The notes below the pieces were generated by a model, which did no database searches, had not been told where the DNA came from, and saw nothing but the letters and a program-made list of their open reading frames with translations. Source: Gymnopus androsaceus JB14 (Eukaryota; Basidiomycota; Agaricomycetes; Agaricales; Omphalotaceae). From it: DNA of 64,000 nucleotides. Shown one piece after another: positions 11,201 to 23,902 of the stretch (the first letter of the stretch is position 1; each line of letters starts with the position of its first letter). Made by a program: the position numbers and the translations under genes. Location: contig ML769399.1 in assembly GCA_009733575.1 (NCBI GenBank), positions 222,653 to 286,652 on the forward strand, written 5' to 3'.

Positions 11201-12206
11201 TTGCATCATTCGAATCGCATGTCAAAGGTTCCCGAGTCCTAATCGATCTCGCTCGGTCTAGCCGACATTCCTCCTCAGTCAGATTCTTGTTCACATCATC
11301 GATTAGTTCGACTCAGTCGTGGGATGCAAAAACACAAGGTCCATACCCCGAACATGTTATCGTGGACGCAAAATACGCCGTTGGGGGAGGTTATGGGGAG
11401 AGTAAATATGTTACTGAACGGGTACGTGTATTGATTAGGCTCATGAATCTCCCTGACCAATTTATACGTGCAGATACTGGCAAAGAGTGGACTCGAAGCA
11501 ACATCATTCCGGATTGGTCAAGTTACAGGTGGAGCTCCAAATGGTGCTTGGGCAACGAGTGACTGGGTTCCAATCCTTGTCCGATCAAGTTTAAGCATTG
11601 GTGTGCTACCAGATGCCTTTGGGGTGCGTACATATCTTTCTCCTTTAAATTTACCAAAGCTTACTGTCCTCCATAGGTCATCTCGTGGATACCAATGGAT
11701 GCAGTATGCAACGCTTTGCTCGACGTCGGGTTCAGTCGCGAGCCAGCGCCTATAGCTGTAAATGTTGTGCATCCGAAACCAGTATCCTGGACTTATGTTG
11801 TCCAGAACATTCGAGCCGCTCTCGTTGAGGAGAAGCATCTCTCTTCCGATTCCCTTCCGCTTGTACCATATCATGATTGGGTCGACACAGTCGAGAAGCA
11901 TACAAAAAATCCAACGGGGGCGGACACACAAAATATCGTGAGTGTAACGCTTTGTGGGGAATTTGGCAGATATTTATGTTTGCTTTCTTTTAGCCTGCTG
12001 TGAAACTGCTCGATTTCTTTCGACTACAATCCAACGCCGATGATGTTATCAGAAAATCCGGTGAAACTACCTGTGAAAGCACGGGTTTACCTCCATTACA
12101 AACGGCGAATGTTGAGAGGTTGAGTGAAAGGATAAGGAACCTCAAGCCTCTTGATGATATCATTGCACGGAAATGGGTTAGATATTGGATAGATGCGGGT
12201 CTCTAA
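8245..12206 (+). CDS. adenylate-forming reductase (A-T-R), copy 2
   Basis: This is an intact NRPS-like reductase of roughly 1,060 residues in 14 exons. Its A domain activates a carboxylic acid as AMP ester, the carrier serine (FDSLSAT, interrupted by an intron within the Ser codon) holds it as thioester, and the SDR-type R domain (GSTGNLG; YGESK with Tyr and Lys) releases an aldehyde. A8 reads GRIDDVIIHSSGEKTVPAP, with none of copy 1's extra base. In A5 the usual Tyr is Phe (SAFGGTEFG against SGYGGTEFG in the other copies), and the residue before QKPLP near A10 is His rather than Pro. Start chosen at ATG 8245 because MSSAL is shared by all copies. Its 3' end faces protease A 555 bp away. No condensation or thioesterase domain is present. 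Family assignment is firm; the substrate is unknown. Confidence 0.9.
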
Positions 12207-12760
12207 ATCGTTACAGATAGTAGATCTGTGTTGTCTTTATAGTGTGAAGCAAATCCCCAAGATCGGTCCGCTAAGACCAGCTTTGACCAGCCACTTACTA
12301 CATTTGTATATTGTGTTGTACTCGAATTTGATATATTATGTATTTGATTGATTTCATTGAGGGATACTACGTACAAAGAACTCGAGAAGAACTCTAGAAG
12401 CACAATTGCAGTGCGGCTTAGCGGTCAAAGCGTGAAATATAAGTCGCTCGAAGCGCTACATATTGATGGCTACGGCAAAGAGTTACACCTAATATATATA
12501 TGACCAGAACATTCACATCAGAGGTCCTCATCGCTTAAGACCAACATCCTCTTCATAACCAGAATGCGGTAGCAATAATGTTGTGTAGAACAACTGGGCT
12601 TAAGCTTTATTTGCTGCAGTGAACCAAAGTAGCATACCTCTGTCATGTAATTTTTAAATATCACTTCCTTTTTAGCAAAGCGCAGGTAGTAAATGGCGGT
12701 TATTTTTTTTTTCATTTTGAGTTCACCAGACTTGGTATATAATACATGTTATCAAGTGCT
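12207..12760. other. tail-to-tail gap between reductase copy 2 and protease A
   Basis: Non-coding; the counterpart of 5657-6277. It must hold both polyadenylation regions. No gene is visible. Confidence 0.6.
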
Positions 12761-14582
12761 TTAGTTAGTCGTGGCGGTCGTGAAAGGAGTGGTAGCAAAC
12801 CCGACTCGACTGTTGGTGGTGTCTACAAAGGGAAGAAATCCAGCCGCCGTAAGAAAAAGAAAAATTTTGACACAGAATTTTACTTACCGAAAACGGAGTA
12901 GAAACGCTCTAGGAAGACGTAACCGTTGATGAAGTTGAAACCTGGAACGAAGAGCGCGTTAGTATCGTGACTTACTACAGGTATAGCTGTAACCTACCTT
13001 CTTCCTCAGCGCCGAGATCAGCCACAATGAGGAAAATGTCATCAGCGGCACCGCCGATATCTTCATTCAATGAACGAGGGAAGATCTGAGCGTTGGGTGT
13101 TAAGGAGAATTCGGTCTGCGTCATGGCTTTCATTAGCATAGTATCAAAAGCTGAAATTATCGTCAGAAGCTTACACCGCCGATGGTGAAAACAAGGTCCT
13201 CGAGAGCATCGAACTGAGCAGTAGTGATTTGGAAAAGGCCGACCTCTTCATTTTCTTTGCCCTGTGAGTTCAATTAAGAGTCAGCCTGTCGGAAATAGCT
13301 GTATAAAATGGGCCACCTACTCCGACAGCATCGATATAGGCGTCGAAAGCATTGGTCGTGAGCATAAGGAGAGTTGTTCCACTGTTTAAGGGAAGGTTAC
13401 CCCGCGCATTCGTCGCAACTTCCAGAGAGCAACTCACGTGTCAACGATGCCTTCCGTGGAAGCTTGGATGGTTTTTCCGGCGTAGGAGATAGTCTGGGTA
13501 ATACCCCAGAAGTCTCCAACCTTCGGGCTGTAGGCCAACAACTCAGTAGCTACATGAATAGGTTCTTGGAAAACGTACGTGAAGGTGATATCACCAGTGA
13601 ACTTGGTACTGTCAGTACCACCTGAAAATAATTATTTAAGTACCAACCAGCTGTTATAGATCAGCGATGAACTCACCGAAGTGAGTTCACCATTAGTGAC
13701 CTCTTCGGAAGTTGTGGGCTCGAAAGAGATAGCAACGAGTCTTTCGGCAATAGTGCCTTGGGAGAAGAGGTTGTCAGTGACAGTGGGCACAGTGGCAACA
13801 CCGCTGACGGTGTCTTCAGTCAAGTCATCGGGACCGATACTAAAGAAGTGCGTTAAATGATCTGTCGCTTGACAAAAGGGATAAAGCTTACCCAATGATA
13901 CCGTCGGTGCCCTCAAAGCCCTCGGAGGAAGATGCAACACCAATTGACTGAGAATTGATAACGAGCTCGGATGTAAGAGTGACTCTGTCAATAAACTCCG
14001 TTCCTATGGATGAATGAAAAATGGTCCAATAGCTCTAGACTGAGAAAACGTACCCTCGAAATCTCCAGATCCATATGAGACTTCCACGCGATCTCCAGTG
14101 TCTGTTGAAGTGGAGGTGGCGACATATTTCGTGGTTGCGCCGACCCATGTGTTGCTAGAACCTGGCATAGAAATCGATATTCGCGCCCGTTTATTATACA
14201 CTAAGCGTTACCTGTATCGACAATTAATTGAACTTTTAACAACCGTGGTTAGTAACTCTTCCGAAGGCAATACGGATAGCCACCTACATTGCTGGTCATT
14301 CGCACCTACGCCCACGGACGCGATGTAGGAGACGACCTCGTTGATAACAGGCTCTGATTGCCTCTTCTTCTTCCTGAATTCGCCAAGGTCCCGAGCCATG
14401 ACACGCTCCTTGAAGTTCTGTGCCCTGTTAAGACCAGAAGCGACAACATTGTGTCCACTGGTGAGGTTCTGGATCCTGGTGATGGGTATAGAGAGAATGG
14501 GGGACCGGTCGATGATGACCGGGTTGGCAGCCACACTCAGTGAGAGGGTAATGAAGGTAAGCAGGGATGTGGCAGAGAACAT
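12761..14582 (-). CDS. secreted aspartic protease (A1/pepsin family), copy A
   Basis: The protein begins with a hydrophobic signal peptide (MFSATSLLTFITLSLSVAANP) and a propeptide. The two-lobed pepsin fold follows. The first catalytic Asp is in QLIVDT|GSSNTWVGA, where the intron falls within the DTG codon run. The second is in GIVDT|GTTLL, again with the intron in the DTG motif. The C-terminal end is NSRVGFATTPFTTATTN, with the stop at 12761-12763. About ten small introns split the gene. The closest known type is polyporopepsin-like fungal proteases; extracellular or vacuolar protein digestion is inferred. Its promoter shares about 45 bp before the ATG with protease B (caattccttagggccttgg). 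It converges with reductase copy 2. Confidence 0.85.
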
Positions 14583-16283
14583 CTTGCAAGTAGTGCGCAG
14601 AGGAAGGAAGTACCCAAGTGTGAAGCCAAGGCCCTAAGGAATTGGGGCTCGATCCATCTGCTTTTAAGTATCCACAACAATATTAGTTACTCAACAGTGT
14701 TTGATCCTGATCGATACCTACCTACCATAAGATTGGCACATGCAGCTTTCATGTAGAAGCAATGATCTCCCGAATTAGTATCCCCTATCTCGAAATAGAA
14801 GTGAAAGACACAGTGTCGATATTTATACTGAAGTTTGGTGTGAGTAAACAACTGCGATAGGTAGTTGGAATGTATTACTTGAATACTATTCACACTCCCC
14901 GCAGTTCTAAAAACAAAGAAGTTCGGACCTTTTACTTTCCGGAAGGAACCTATTCAACTCGTCGCTGAAACTTAGCAGTAGTTATCAATTGAAGATTCAG
15001 CCACACCAGAGAAGAGAGTTTCAGCAAAGCAACGGTTTATTTCCCTTCTTTATGTTTTCGGAAGGGCGGTGAGAGGAAGTATATGCTACCACCGAAAGCC
15101 TCCCGTGAACTAACAGTTTCCTAGCACCGATCCCAAATCATGAACTGCCTTTAAATCAAATCACCGACACCTTCACGCCAATACATTCAGATTATACTCG
15201 GTCCTGCACGTTGGTGACTTTGTGCACACAATACGGCTCGTTGTTCTCGGCGTTAGCAGTTAAACAACGCTCACCTGTTACCTGAATGAAGTTGGGTGCA
15301 ATTCAATTCAACATTCCAAGCGAAATCGAGGCGATATCGCACCATACTTCGTTCGGACTGGCGTTTTGAGAAGCAGCATCGATGAGAAGAATAGATAAGA
15401 AACTAATAAAGTAGAGCCATACGGCCATAACGGCCTTTCTTTCGTGCAATATGTTCGTTTGCTTTGGTCACTGGTGTGTGTGTGTGTGTGAACGGATTGT
15501 TATCGCTAGGATCCCGTGCCCTTGGAGAACGTCTGGTCTAAAGCACAAAAGGAAAAATAATCTCAAACGAAAAAAGATTTCCAAGCGCTAAAGTGCTTTA
15601 GCGCCCACTCAAGTACCTTCTGTTTTTCATTCCACGAGGTCGAGCATTTCAGAGTTCAAAGCGACATATACTATGCGGCTACTACAGCTACGAATACCAA
15701 TGACGATGGGGTAGGAGGATATTCTCGAGGTCGGTAACCTTGAAGTTTGAGGTGAGTTTCCATTCCAATTTTACTATCGCATTTGCTAAGAGTAAAGCCG
15801 CTGTCACCAAACCAACGACTACCCGCCGCGTTCGTCTTATCATCGTTATCAAGGATTCATCGCAAGCGATTTGCATCCTAGCACTTCCTTCTTATGTCTG
15901 CGCCACAGAGCCCCTCGCCGAGGACTCCCTTTCCGAGTTCCGCAATCTAAACCAAGAAGAGATTTGGGAATTCGAAGAATTCTGGCCACCATGACGCGCT
16001 ATGATAAGCGGTGTCCTGACTCGAGATTTGTAAAGGACTGAGCTGGTGAAGCTGTGACCGAGGGTTTTGGACAAGGAAATACCTCTCTTCAATCATCTTC
16101 TCTACTTTCCCTGTTCAGTCGCCGATGTTATACCAGATTATACTCCTGACGATACCATGCTACACTGCTCATTTCAATCAGGCTCGAGACACTACTTCCA
16201 ATACTTGTTATGTATACTACATAATAGCGTCTATTTTTTAACTCCGGCGCTAGTTGCGGTTCCCACTTTCTATATCGACCGCC
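14583..16283. other. intergenic, protease A promoter and unassigned DNA
   Basis: The first 100 bp beyond the protease ATG match the protease B promoter. The rest shows no convincing gene. An ORF at 15740-15994 (+) ends in an acidic, aromatic tail but has no recognisable domain. A (gt)n run lies near 15475-15490. Confidence 0.5.
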
Positions 16284-17714
16284 ATGTCTATACACATTGA
16301 ACTGCCGGTGGAATTGTACGAGCAGATTATTGATTTCGCATTGGATTCTCAAGAGCGAAGCAAATCAATAGCCGATATCCTCAATTTCGCTCTCGTGTGC
16401 AGATTATGGACTCAGCGATCTAGATATCACCTTGAACTCTCTCTGGACGAATCTAGAGTAAAGTTCCAAAAGCTACAGAGATTTACAGATCTGTGCAATC
16501 ATCCATCGTGTACGCTTCATTATGTCGGAGCGTTGTCTGTATCCAACACTGGGAATACGCGCATAGGCTTGGAACGGAGACCACAAGATCATAAAGCAGC
16601 CAATGCCTTGTTCTCGAGGCGGTTCCATTCAAAAGGAAGAGAGGCCATACTTGAGAGTGTTTTCACGCAGCTGAAAACACTCACGATCGGTTATTTAGGA
16701 AAGTTTTTAACTAAACTTCTTAAATTAGCAGATTATAAACTGATACGAGTTATTTATCTCTTCAGGATGGTGGACCTTGAACGATGTGTCTCGTAGCAGT
16801 TTACATAACGGGTTCCGTTCGGTAACTAAACTCGTTCTGCGCAACGTCAGTTTCATGGAACTTGGACAATTTCATGAACTGATATGCTCCTTCCCTATGC
16901 TTGAAATGCTACACCTTGCCTTAATCCAACCGCTTCCCACCATGCCAGATTCCCTCGAAGTTGTTAAGGATCCCACCTTGGAGCTTCCATTGAATCTTCA
17001 TTCGATTGAAATCATAACTTCGGACTGGGCCACGCTCGGGGCTCTTTCTACGATTACTCCTTGTTCTTCCCTTCGTCGTTTCAAATGGAAATCCATTGTG
17101 TTCTACCAGCTGGATGAAGAGTGTCGTGTGGTTGGAAAGTTGCTGGCTTCAGCCGACTCCTCCCTTGTCGAACTTTCCCTCACTTTCGATGTAGATTCGC
17201 TGAGCAATGATATAAATATCAGGAATCCCAGCTCGGAAATCGCTAGTGAGTGGATAGTTTTTGCTGGACCGCTTGTATTCATATACTTACAATTTTGTTA
17301 GGTCAACGATTTCAACAATTCCACGACTGTGTGGATCTGGCGAAAAATCCCTCTCTTCAGAAGCTTACTCTCGATATTCGCCCCGATCCATACCTTGTTC
17401 TATTCCTCAAGCATTCCCTTGGAGACGTTGCATCCTTTTCGCATAATGAAGCACTCAGCGTGCAATCCCTTTCCATTCCATACTTGGAGAATGTGATATT
17501 TTCCTTGAAAACTCATATTCGTCCAAATGATGGGTTGAAGGAATCTGACCTGGATATTGGCTTGCAACACCCTGCCCTAGCGAATATCCGGAAATTGGAA
17601 TTTGAAGTGCAGGGGTTCTTCCCTCGCGATACTACCCTGGAGAAGATTGGGGAGATATTGAAGGGGCTTGTAGATCGCCAAGTTGTGTTCGAACCTAGAA
17701 AAACACCGTCATAA
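16284..17714 (+). CDS. F-box-like protein
   Basis: Three exons (16284-16689, 16766-17245, 17302-17714) encode about 432 residues. The N-terminus MSIHIELPVELYEQIIDFAL followed by the LNFALVCRLW segment is the F-box pattern found in the very large agaricomycete F-box families. The rest is leucine-rich with irregular spacing (LTKLVLRNV-, LEMLHLAL-, LQKLTLDI-like strands), as in an LRR-type substrate-binding part. Known members link targets to Skp1-Cullin ubiquitin ligases; the target is unknown. The frame requires a donor at 16690 rather than the more obvious GTTTTT at 16703, because only the former keeps phase. ATG 16284 is chosen because the F-box starts directly after it. Confidence 0.75.
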
Positions 17715-17936
17715 TAATAATCTCAATATCAGTAGGTACCTTTATAATTTTACTAGATGTCGGACCATTGTAATACTCCAGCATAATAAGCAATGAAATT
17801 ACTGGTGCTTCGGACTTTTTCATTCAGGTTTGCAGTTGCATTATCATGATAGAGGTAACGGAAATGGTAGAGGGACTACGGTTCATGACACCAGAACCAT
17901 GATATGGAAAATTAGATGTAAACAATAACTTCATAG

Positions 17937-20900
17937 TTATATATCGTCCTCCGGACCATCTTCAATCATCTTCGCATAATCCTCATAACTAGCGAATGTC
18001 GGCAACGACTTGAGCTTTTTCCTCTTCTTCTTGTCCTCGTCGTTCCTCTTCCGCTTCTTACTCTTCTCGTCACCGCCAATCCCACCCCATTCCTCTTCAT
18101 CATGGTCGTTGTCATCAGCGTCCGATCCATCATACTCGATTAGACCGTCAGGAACATCGCCATCCAATGAGATAAGATCTTCATTGTCAGAGCCTTCCAC
18201 CAGCGATAGACCATCGTCCGAATCTCCGTCAATATCTTCGTCATCAAGAGATCCAAGATCAGCTGAATCGTCCAGGTCATCGTCGGGGTCTGAATCGTTC
18301 ATAAGGTCATCGTTGTCTCCCAGTACTTTGGGCATAGTAGCTTGCATGGCCTGCGCATGAACATGTACATATAAGTCATCGTAGACAAAAGGAATGTCAT
18401 TCGGACACACCTTCCAGATCTCCTCTTCATCAAGGTCACTATTGTCCTCTTCGTCTTCGTCCTGAAACTTCACCTTTAGCCTTCTCAGCCTCGTCACCTG
18501 TCAAATCCATTTCTTCATCGCCACTGGAATCTGCATTATCTGCGCCGCTAACTCTCATCGCCAGACTCCCCCGCTTCCTCGTCCTCGTCCTCGTCCTCCT
18601 CAGATAGCTGTCCGTCGGTAGTCTTCGCCTTGACACGTTCGTTCTTTCTCGTAAAGTATTTGTGGAAGAACAGCTATGATCGATATCAGTATGCTATCGA
18701 GACTTGCAACAAGCGAATCAAAAACAAACCTGATCAACCGGGACGTCCTCTACTCTCTTTTTCAAGAACCTCTCCTCATTCATCAACATATTTTCACTAC
18801 CGACTACATCTCCCTTCATAAGCTTGACCCCTTCAATGCCACTAGCAGCAGGCTGCATGGCACTAACACCTTTCCCTTTCCCATTGACACCTGTAGCATC
18901 AGCTGAGATTTTCTTCGCATTTTTGTAGACGAATCGATCGAGGAAGTGGGAGAGGGTGTTGAGAGAAAGGTCGGCACTGGCCGTTAGCGGCTGAGAAGCT
19001 AATAGCTGTTGGGCGTGAAGAGATATCGTTGGGTGGTAGTGCCGAAGCAGCGGAGTCTACGCAGAGCATCGTTTAGCCTATAGGAATAACTGGCGAAATT
19101 CAATGGTCCATAACTACGCACCAGTTCCCAAAGGGGTGATGAAGAAGCATGAGCGTATTGCGGGTCTCGTTTCCGTGGATCATAAGGCTCCCCATCCTGT
19201 TGTGCAGGTTCGTTGATCATACTGCGCAAGCCAGGTATTGAGCTGAACAACTAGGGGAAAAAACCCGTAACAATCAGCATCTGTAGCATGATATCATAGT
19301 AAAATCATCTTACCTCTCCGAGTAGATACAACCCTCCCGCGATGAACTCGGTTGCACCGTTACCCCCACTAACAAGCACCTGTACAAATCGCTTAATGAG
19401 GGCCTTGATTCGCTCATTGTCAAGGTTTCCGGCATCAGCTTTAATAGATTTGAACAAAAGGTTCAGATACATTGCCTGCTTGGAAGATGTCGCGAGCCTC
19501 CCGTCATGCAGAGATGCATAGAGAGTGCGGTAATAGCGGTCAATAATAGATTTTGATGTGGACGCTGACGAGGACGAGTCTGATGCGAACGGGGAGAGAG
19601 AAGCTGATATGTGCTGGATCAACAACAGGGCTTGAAGGGAGATGTTGAAGGTAGATTTGTGAGTGATGAGGAAGAGCGTGTCGATGTGCTTCAAGAGCCT
19701 AAAAGAAGCCACATCAGAAGAGGCACGTTTGAGAATCATGAAGACGCTCACCCGACATCTTTAGCATCGATCTTTGCGAAGGGTAATGCCCGGTTTACGC
19801 CCGTAAGGATGGCAGAAATAAGCTTGGAGTTTTCGTCTTCTACTTCCGCGAAGCCAGCTGCCCCTTTGACTTCGTCAGGTTTACCCTTCCCTTTCCCCTT
19901 TTTCCGTTTGCCTTCAAACACCCTTCCGCGCTTGTCCACCTTGACTTCCGTCTCCTGATCATGGTCAGCAGCAGCGCCTCCATCTTCGTCAGAGATCTTC
20001 CCTTCTCCCAGTAACTCTTTGAACATCTCGAAATACACATCGATCAGTTTCAAAGCCACTTCGCGGTCAGCAGGAGTGAGAACGATCTGATTGAACGTTA
20101 TCGTAGCATAGTACCGGGCATGGGTATTGATTGGCTTTTTCTCCTCCGTAGACGCAGAGGCTTTTCCTTTTCCTTTCGCAGTCGCGGTCGCGGAAGCTGT
20201 AGGTTTTGATATAGGTGTGTCGTCATCAGCGAAACGGATTTTACGGTTAGTTATATTTGCAGGAAGCTGAGATGTCGATGCAGCGAATGCTGCCGCAGCT
20301 GATACAGTAGCTGCTGCAGTTAAAGCGGCAGGGCGAAGTACTAGAGCGGTAATCTCGCGGACAACTACGCCTTTCATGGGTGCATGGGGCTGGAGGAGTT
20401 GTAGAATGTGATATGAAGCACGAGAGCAAATAGCCTTGTCCGTGTCGCCCTAGACGTATAGTATTAGCCACGAAATAAAGCCAAATGGACAATGATATCT
20501 TACGAGTTTGTTCACGAGCAATCGCAGCAAGTTCTGCTCTTGTTCCGGTTTGTCGCGGAGTAATGTGAATATAAGGTTGAGCGTTTGGGTGCGGACGTAG
20601 GCTAACGGATCGAGGGAGAGGGATTCGAGAATCTGCAGTACCGAGAAAAAGTATTTCTTCAACCAATCCTCAAAGTACCAGGCTACAAGGTGTTGATCTG
20701 TAACGTCGGGATGCAGCAAAGGCTGATCGCGGAAGTATCTGTCCAAGATGATGAGACAAAAAATACAACGACTTGACAAGGTGCGCACTTTAGTTTCCGT
20801 TCAGGTGCTCCCCCGCCTATCCACCAATCCACAATACAACGAAGGGCTTTGAGACTTTCCTCTCGTCCTCCTTGACCCTTTCCTCGTTCTGACATCCCTT

Positions 20901-21738
20901 TCAGTGTCTCCAACGCCTTGACATTGTGTACGGGACTACTTTGGACAAGCAGAGTGAGGGCACTCAGTCTGTCCGAAAGGGTACCTGACTGTATGATTTT
21001 GGATAGGAACGAAGCCTCGGATGCGGAAGAACTGTTGGACGATGATTTGAACGTTTCTACATCCTCTGCGTGAAGCTGTGCGGCTCGCGCATTCAGAGAA
21101 CCAAGCTGAGCAGGAGTGATTGTCGATAGGGCAGTACTAGCAACGTTCAGACGTGGAACGGCGTTGATACCACTGCGAGGAGGGAGGAAAAACGAAATTA
21201 GACTTGGAGTTTACTGTAATCTTCTTCGGTAGCTCGATTTTCGGGGTAGGGTTTGCAGCAGGAGTCGCACGGAGGTGCAGCTTTTGAGATGCTCGCTGAT
21301 GCTGCATCTGATTTTTGGCCACGAGTTTGTTCGGCTTTTTTGGATACAGATTTCGGAGTAGGCTTCTCTTCTACTTTAGAGACACGAGATTTTTGGGAAT
21401 TGTTCAAAGTCTTTGGCTCAAGCTTCTCAGTCTCTGCAGGTTCAGGTACATCCAAATTTAAGCCTTTTAAAAATTTGGAAACGTCGTTGGACAGGGTTGG
21501 CTGTAGATTGATTAATAAAAATATACGAAGATTATACTAGTGCTCACATCTACAGCAGCAGATCCTGATGCCGATAGTTTCGTCCACATCTTTAGACCAG
21601 CTCGTAATCTTCCGCATTTCCCCCAAGGGCTGCAATCTGCTCCTTCAAAACCGCATTGCTTTTCTCTTTTGGTTTCGATTTCTGCGACCCTGTGGCCGGT
21701 GCAGCTTTGTGGCCTTTCTCTTTCCGTACGCGAGCCAT
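17937..21738 (-). CDS. MAK21: ribosome biogenesis factor Mak21/Noc1 (CBF/Mak21 family)
   Basis: The protein begins MARVRKEKGHKAA at 21738 and continues through a Lys/Ser-rich N-terminal part. An Armadillo-like central region includes the CBF/Mak21 domain (segment about 19305-20377, with INTHARYYATITFNQIVL and GGLYLLGE). It contains the family hallmark YDPRKRDPQYAHA (about 19155-19190), then a long acidic tail, and ends ASYEDYAKMIEDG at 17937. Known Mak21/Noc1 works with Noc2 in early 60S pre-ribosome assembly in the nucleolus. Multiple introns are present. In the acidic tail (about 18450-18620) the open frame changes twice without a plausible intron. For an essential gene this suggests base-calling errors in Glu/Asp-rich repeats, or an unusual splice. 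It faces the oxidoreductase gene head to head across 544 bp. Confidence 0.85.
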
Positions 21739-22282
21739 TTAACGCGAAGAAAGGAAAGAATAAAAGTACAGCTTTGACATAAAATTACTGGATCAGTCAT
21801 GTGAGATTCGAGTAAGCGCTGGAAATTGTGGCGCAATCGTTCCACAACTTGGTCTCTTGAATAACCACAAATAAAGCCCTGGTGATGAAACAAGTCGATT
21901 TGAATAACCCTCATGCTGCTCCGCCAAATTCTGCCAACCGCTGCTCCGTTCGACGTCAGCGTCCATCTGGCCCTGCCAAACTCTGATATCAATCTTACCT
22001 GGGCCGTCTAATTTTTAAGGCTCTTTACTCCTTCAGAGTTTTAAACAAATTATCATCTTTGCCATCTCCTTCCCTTTCTGTCGCGCGTTTGATCCGAGCC
22101 CAAGGATGCGCGACGCTGATCGCTGCGAGGGTCACACATGGTTTACATTCCCTAAAATTCGGTCGGGATTTGAATATTTTCAACCTTATACCTTCTTCTC
22201 AATGACTAGAACAGGTCAGTATTTTGATTGCATTTCACCGAAGAAATACCAGTTCACTGCTCCTTAACAACATTGTACAGTC
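21739..22282. promoter_or_regulatory. divergent promoter region MAK21 / oxidoreductase
   Basis: Non-coding DNA between two divergent starts. No clear TATA box is seen. It is rich in C/T runs near 22060-22085 and 22190-22200, as usual for fungal promoters. Confidence 0.4.
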
Positions 22283-23714
22283 ATGTCGAAACCCTCCACC
22301 TCAAACTCGTCTTGCTGCTCCAAATTATTCCAGCCTATCCGCGTCGGGAGGTTATGCCTCCAACACCGGATCGTTTATCCCCCTCAGACGCGATACAAAG
22401 CAACCAGGAACGGACATGTACCTTTGCTCCCCCTTGTGAAGGAGTACTATTCCCAGCGGGCGAGTATGCCAGGAACACTCATCATTACTGAAGCTGCTTT
22501 GGTCTCCGACAAGGCCGGGGGCAAGACTCATTTACCTGGGATATGGAATGAAAGCCAAATCAAAGCTTGGAAAGTGGTGAGTGGTTTTTATAGTCAATCA
22601 TACCTCCGAACGATGCGCATTGGCTCATTTTTCTTTCTTCTAGGTAGCAGATGAAATCCATGCCAAAGGCTGCATGGTGTTCATGCAGATCTGGGGACTT
22701 GGCAGGGCAGCAGAATACGAAGATCCAGGTCTTGAAGATGACTCTGCACCGTTTGAATACGTGTCAGCCTCAGACGTGCAGCTTCCTGGGCTCAAACCTC
22801 CCAGGCCCCTGACCATTTCCGAGATTCAAGAGTATATCACAGATTTTGGTAAAGCAGCGGCAAACGCGGTACACGGAGCAGGGTTCGATGGAGTGGAGCT
22901 GCACGCAGCAAATGGGTATCTTTTGGACCAGTTCATTCAAGATGTAACGAACAAACGAACAGATGAATTCGGCGGTAGCGTCGAAGCGCGGTGCCGATTC
23001 GTGTTGGAAGTAATGCGGGAGGTGTGTAAGGCAGTGGGTCAGGACCGAGCTTCTCTGAGGCTCAGTCCCTGGAGTTTATTTCAGAGCAAGTATTTTTGTT
23101 TACCGGTCACGACTTGAAGTAGGCAGCTGACGATTTTTCTCCTCTGTACTCTATCCATCAATGTAGACATGCGAATGACGGATCCCGTGCCAACTTTCAG
23201 CTATCTAGTCACCAAGCTCAAAGAGGAATTTCCAAACCTCGCGTACCTCCACCTCGTCGAGCCACAAATCAACGGGTCCCGAACTCAACACTTGGACAAC
23301 ATCGTCTCAACCGACTCGAATGACTTTTTACGAGATATATGGCGCCCACGGCCATTCATTTCCGCTGGTGGATATACCAGAGCAACAGCCATGCAGATAG
23401 CAGACGAAAAGGGTGATTTGATTGCTTTTGGGAGATATTTTATTTCGAATGCAAGTGCCTTGTTCCTTCTCTTTGCGGCCTTCACTAACCCACTTTGATT
23501 CTTTTTTTTCGTTCCTGTACAGCCCGATCTTCCATTCAGGATCAAACACGACCTCCCTTTGGTCCCATATGATAGGGACACCTTCTACATCCGTGGTGAC
23601 ACTAGTGGTCGTGGTTACATCGATTATCCATTCTACACTTCGAATGATTCAGATGCGCTTGAAGGTCTCCTCAACAGCGAGGAAGCGTTAAAAAGGCTGG
23701 TTAATGATGTTTAA
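22283..23714 (+). CDS. NADH:flavin oxidoreductase, old yellow enzyme type
   Basis: Exons 22283-22576, 22644-23085, 23167-23450 and 23523-23714 give about 403 residues, normal for fungal OYEs. The family residues seen are PPQTRY near residue 35 (FMN contact), QIWGLGR (usual form QLWHLGR, here His to Gly), [13 protein letters not shown] (substrate-binding His/Asn and Tyr), [13 protein letters not shown] and [10 protein letters not shown] plus [15 protein letters not shown] (FMN phosphate region). Known enzymes reduce activated C=C bonds with NAD(P)H and FMN. Introns 2 and 3 both use a GC donor (GCAAGT at 23086 and 23451): the protein aligns only if these are accepted, because no GT donor keeps the frame. 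ATG 22283 gives the expected start before the FQPIRVG segment. Confidence 0.9.
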
Positions 23715-23902
23715 AATTCATAAAATGGTGTAGAACCTGATTATGAACCTGATTATACTTATACTTATTGCAAACCGTGGCTTTGAGAGAGAAGCGGCGT
23801 CGTCAGCTGACTATGAATGCTGATTGGTTTTCAGGCTGCTGCAGTGCTGCCTGAGATGAAGCACTAGTACATGATTACGCGGTAGTGGATGTAGATGCAC
23901 GC

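Noticed and set aside
16690..16796. Read-through of the F-box exon 1 to a stop at 16796
   Set aside because: Using the donor at 16690 and acceptor at 16765 joins two long ORFs in phase and restores a normal-length F-box protein.
18010..18360. Serine-rich ORF on the plus strand
   Set aside because: It is the antisense of the acidic Asp/Glu tail of MAK21 (GAT/GAA repeats read backwards give Ser/Ser-rich peptide).
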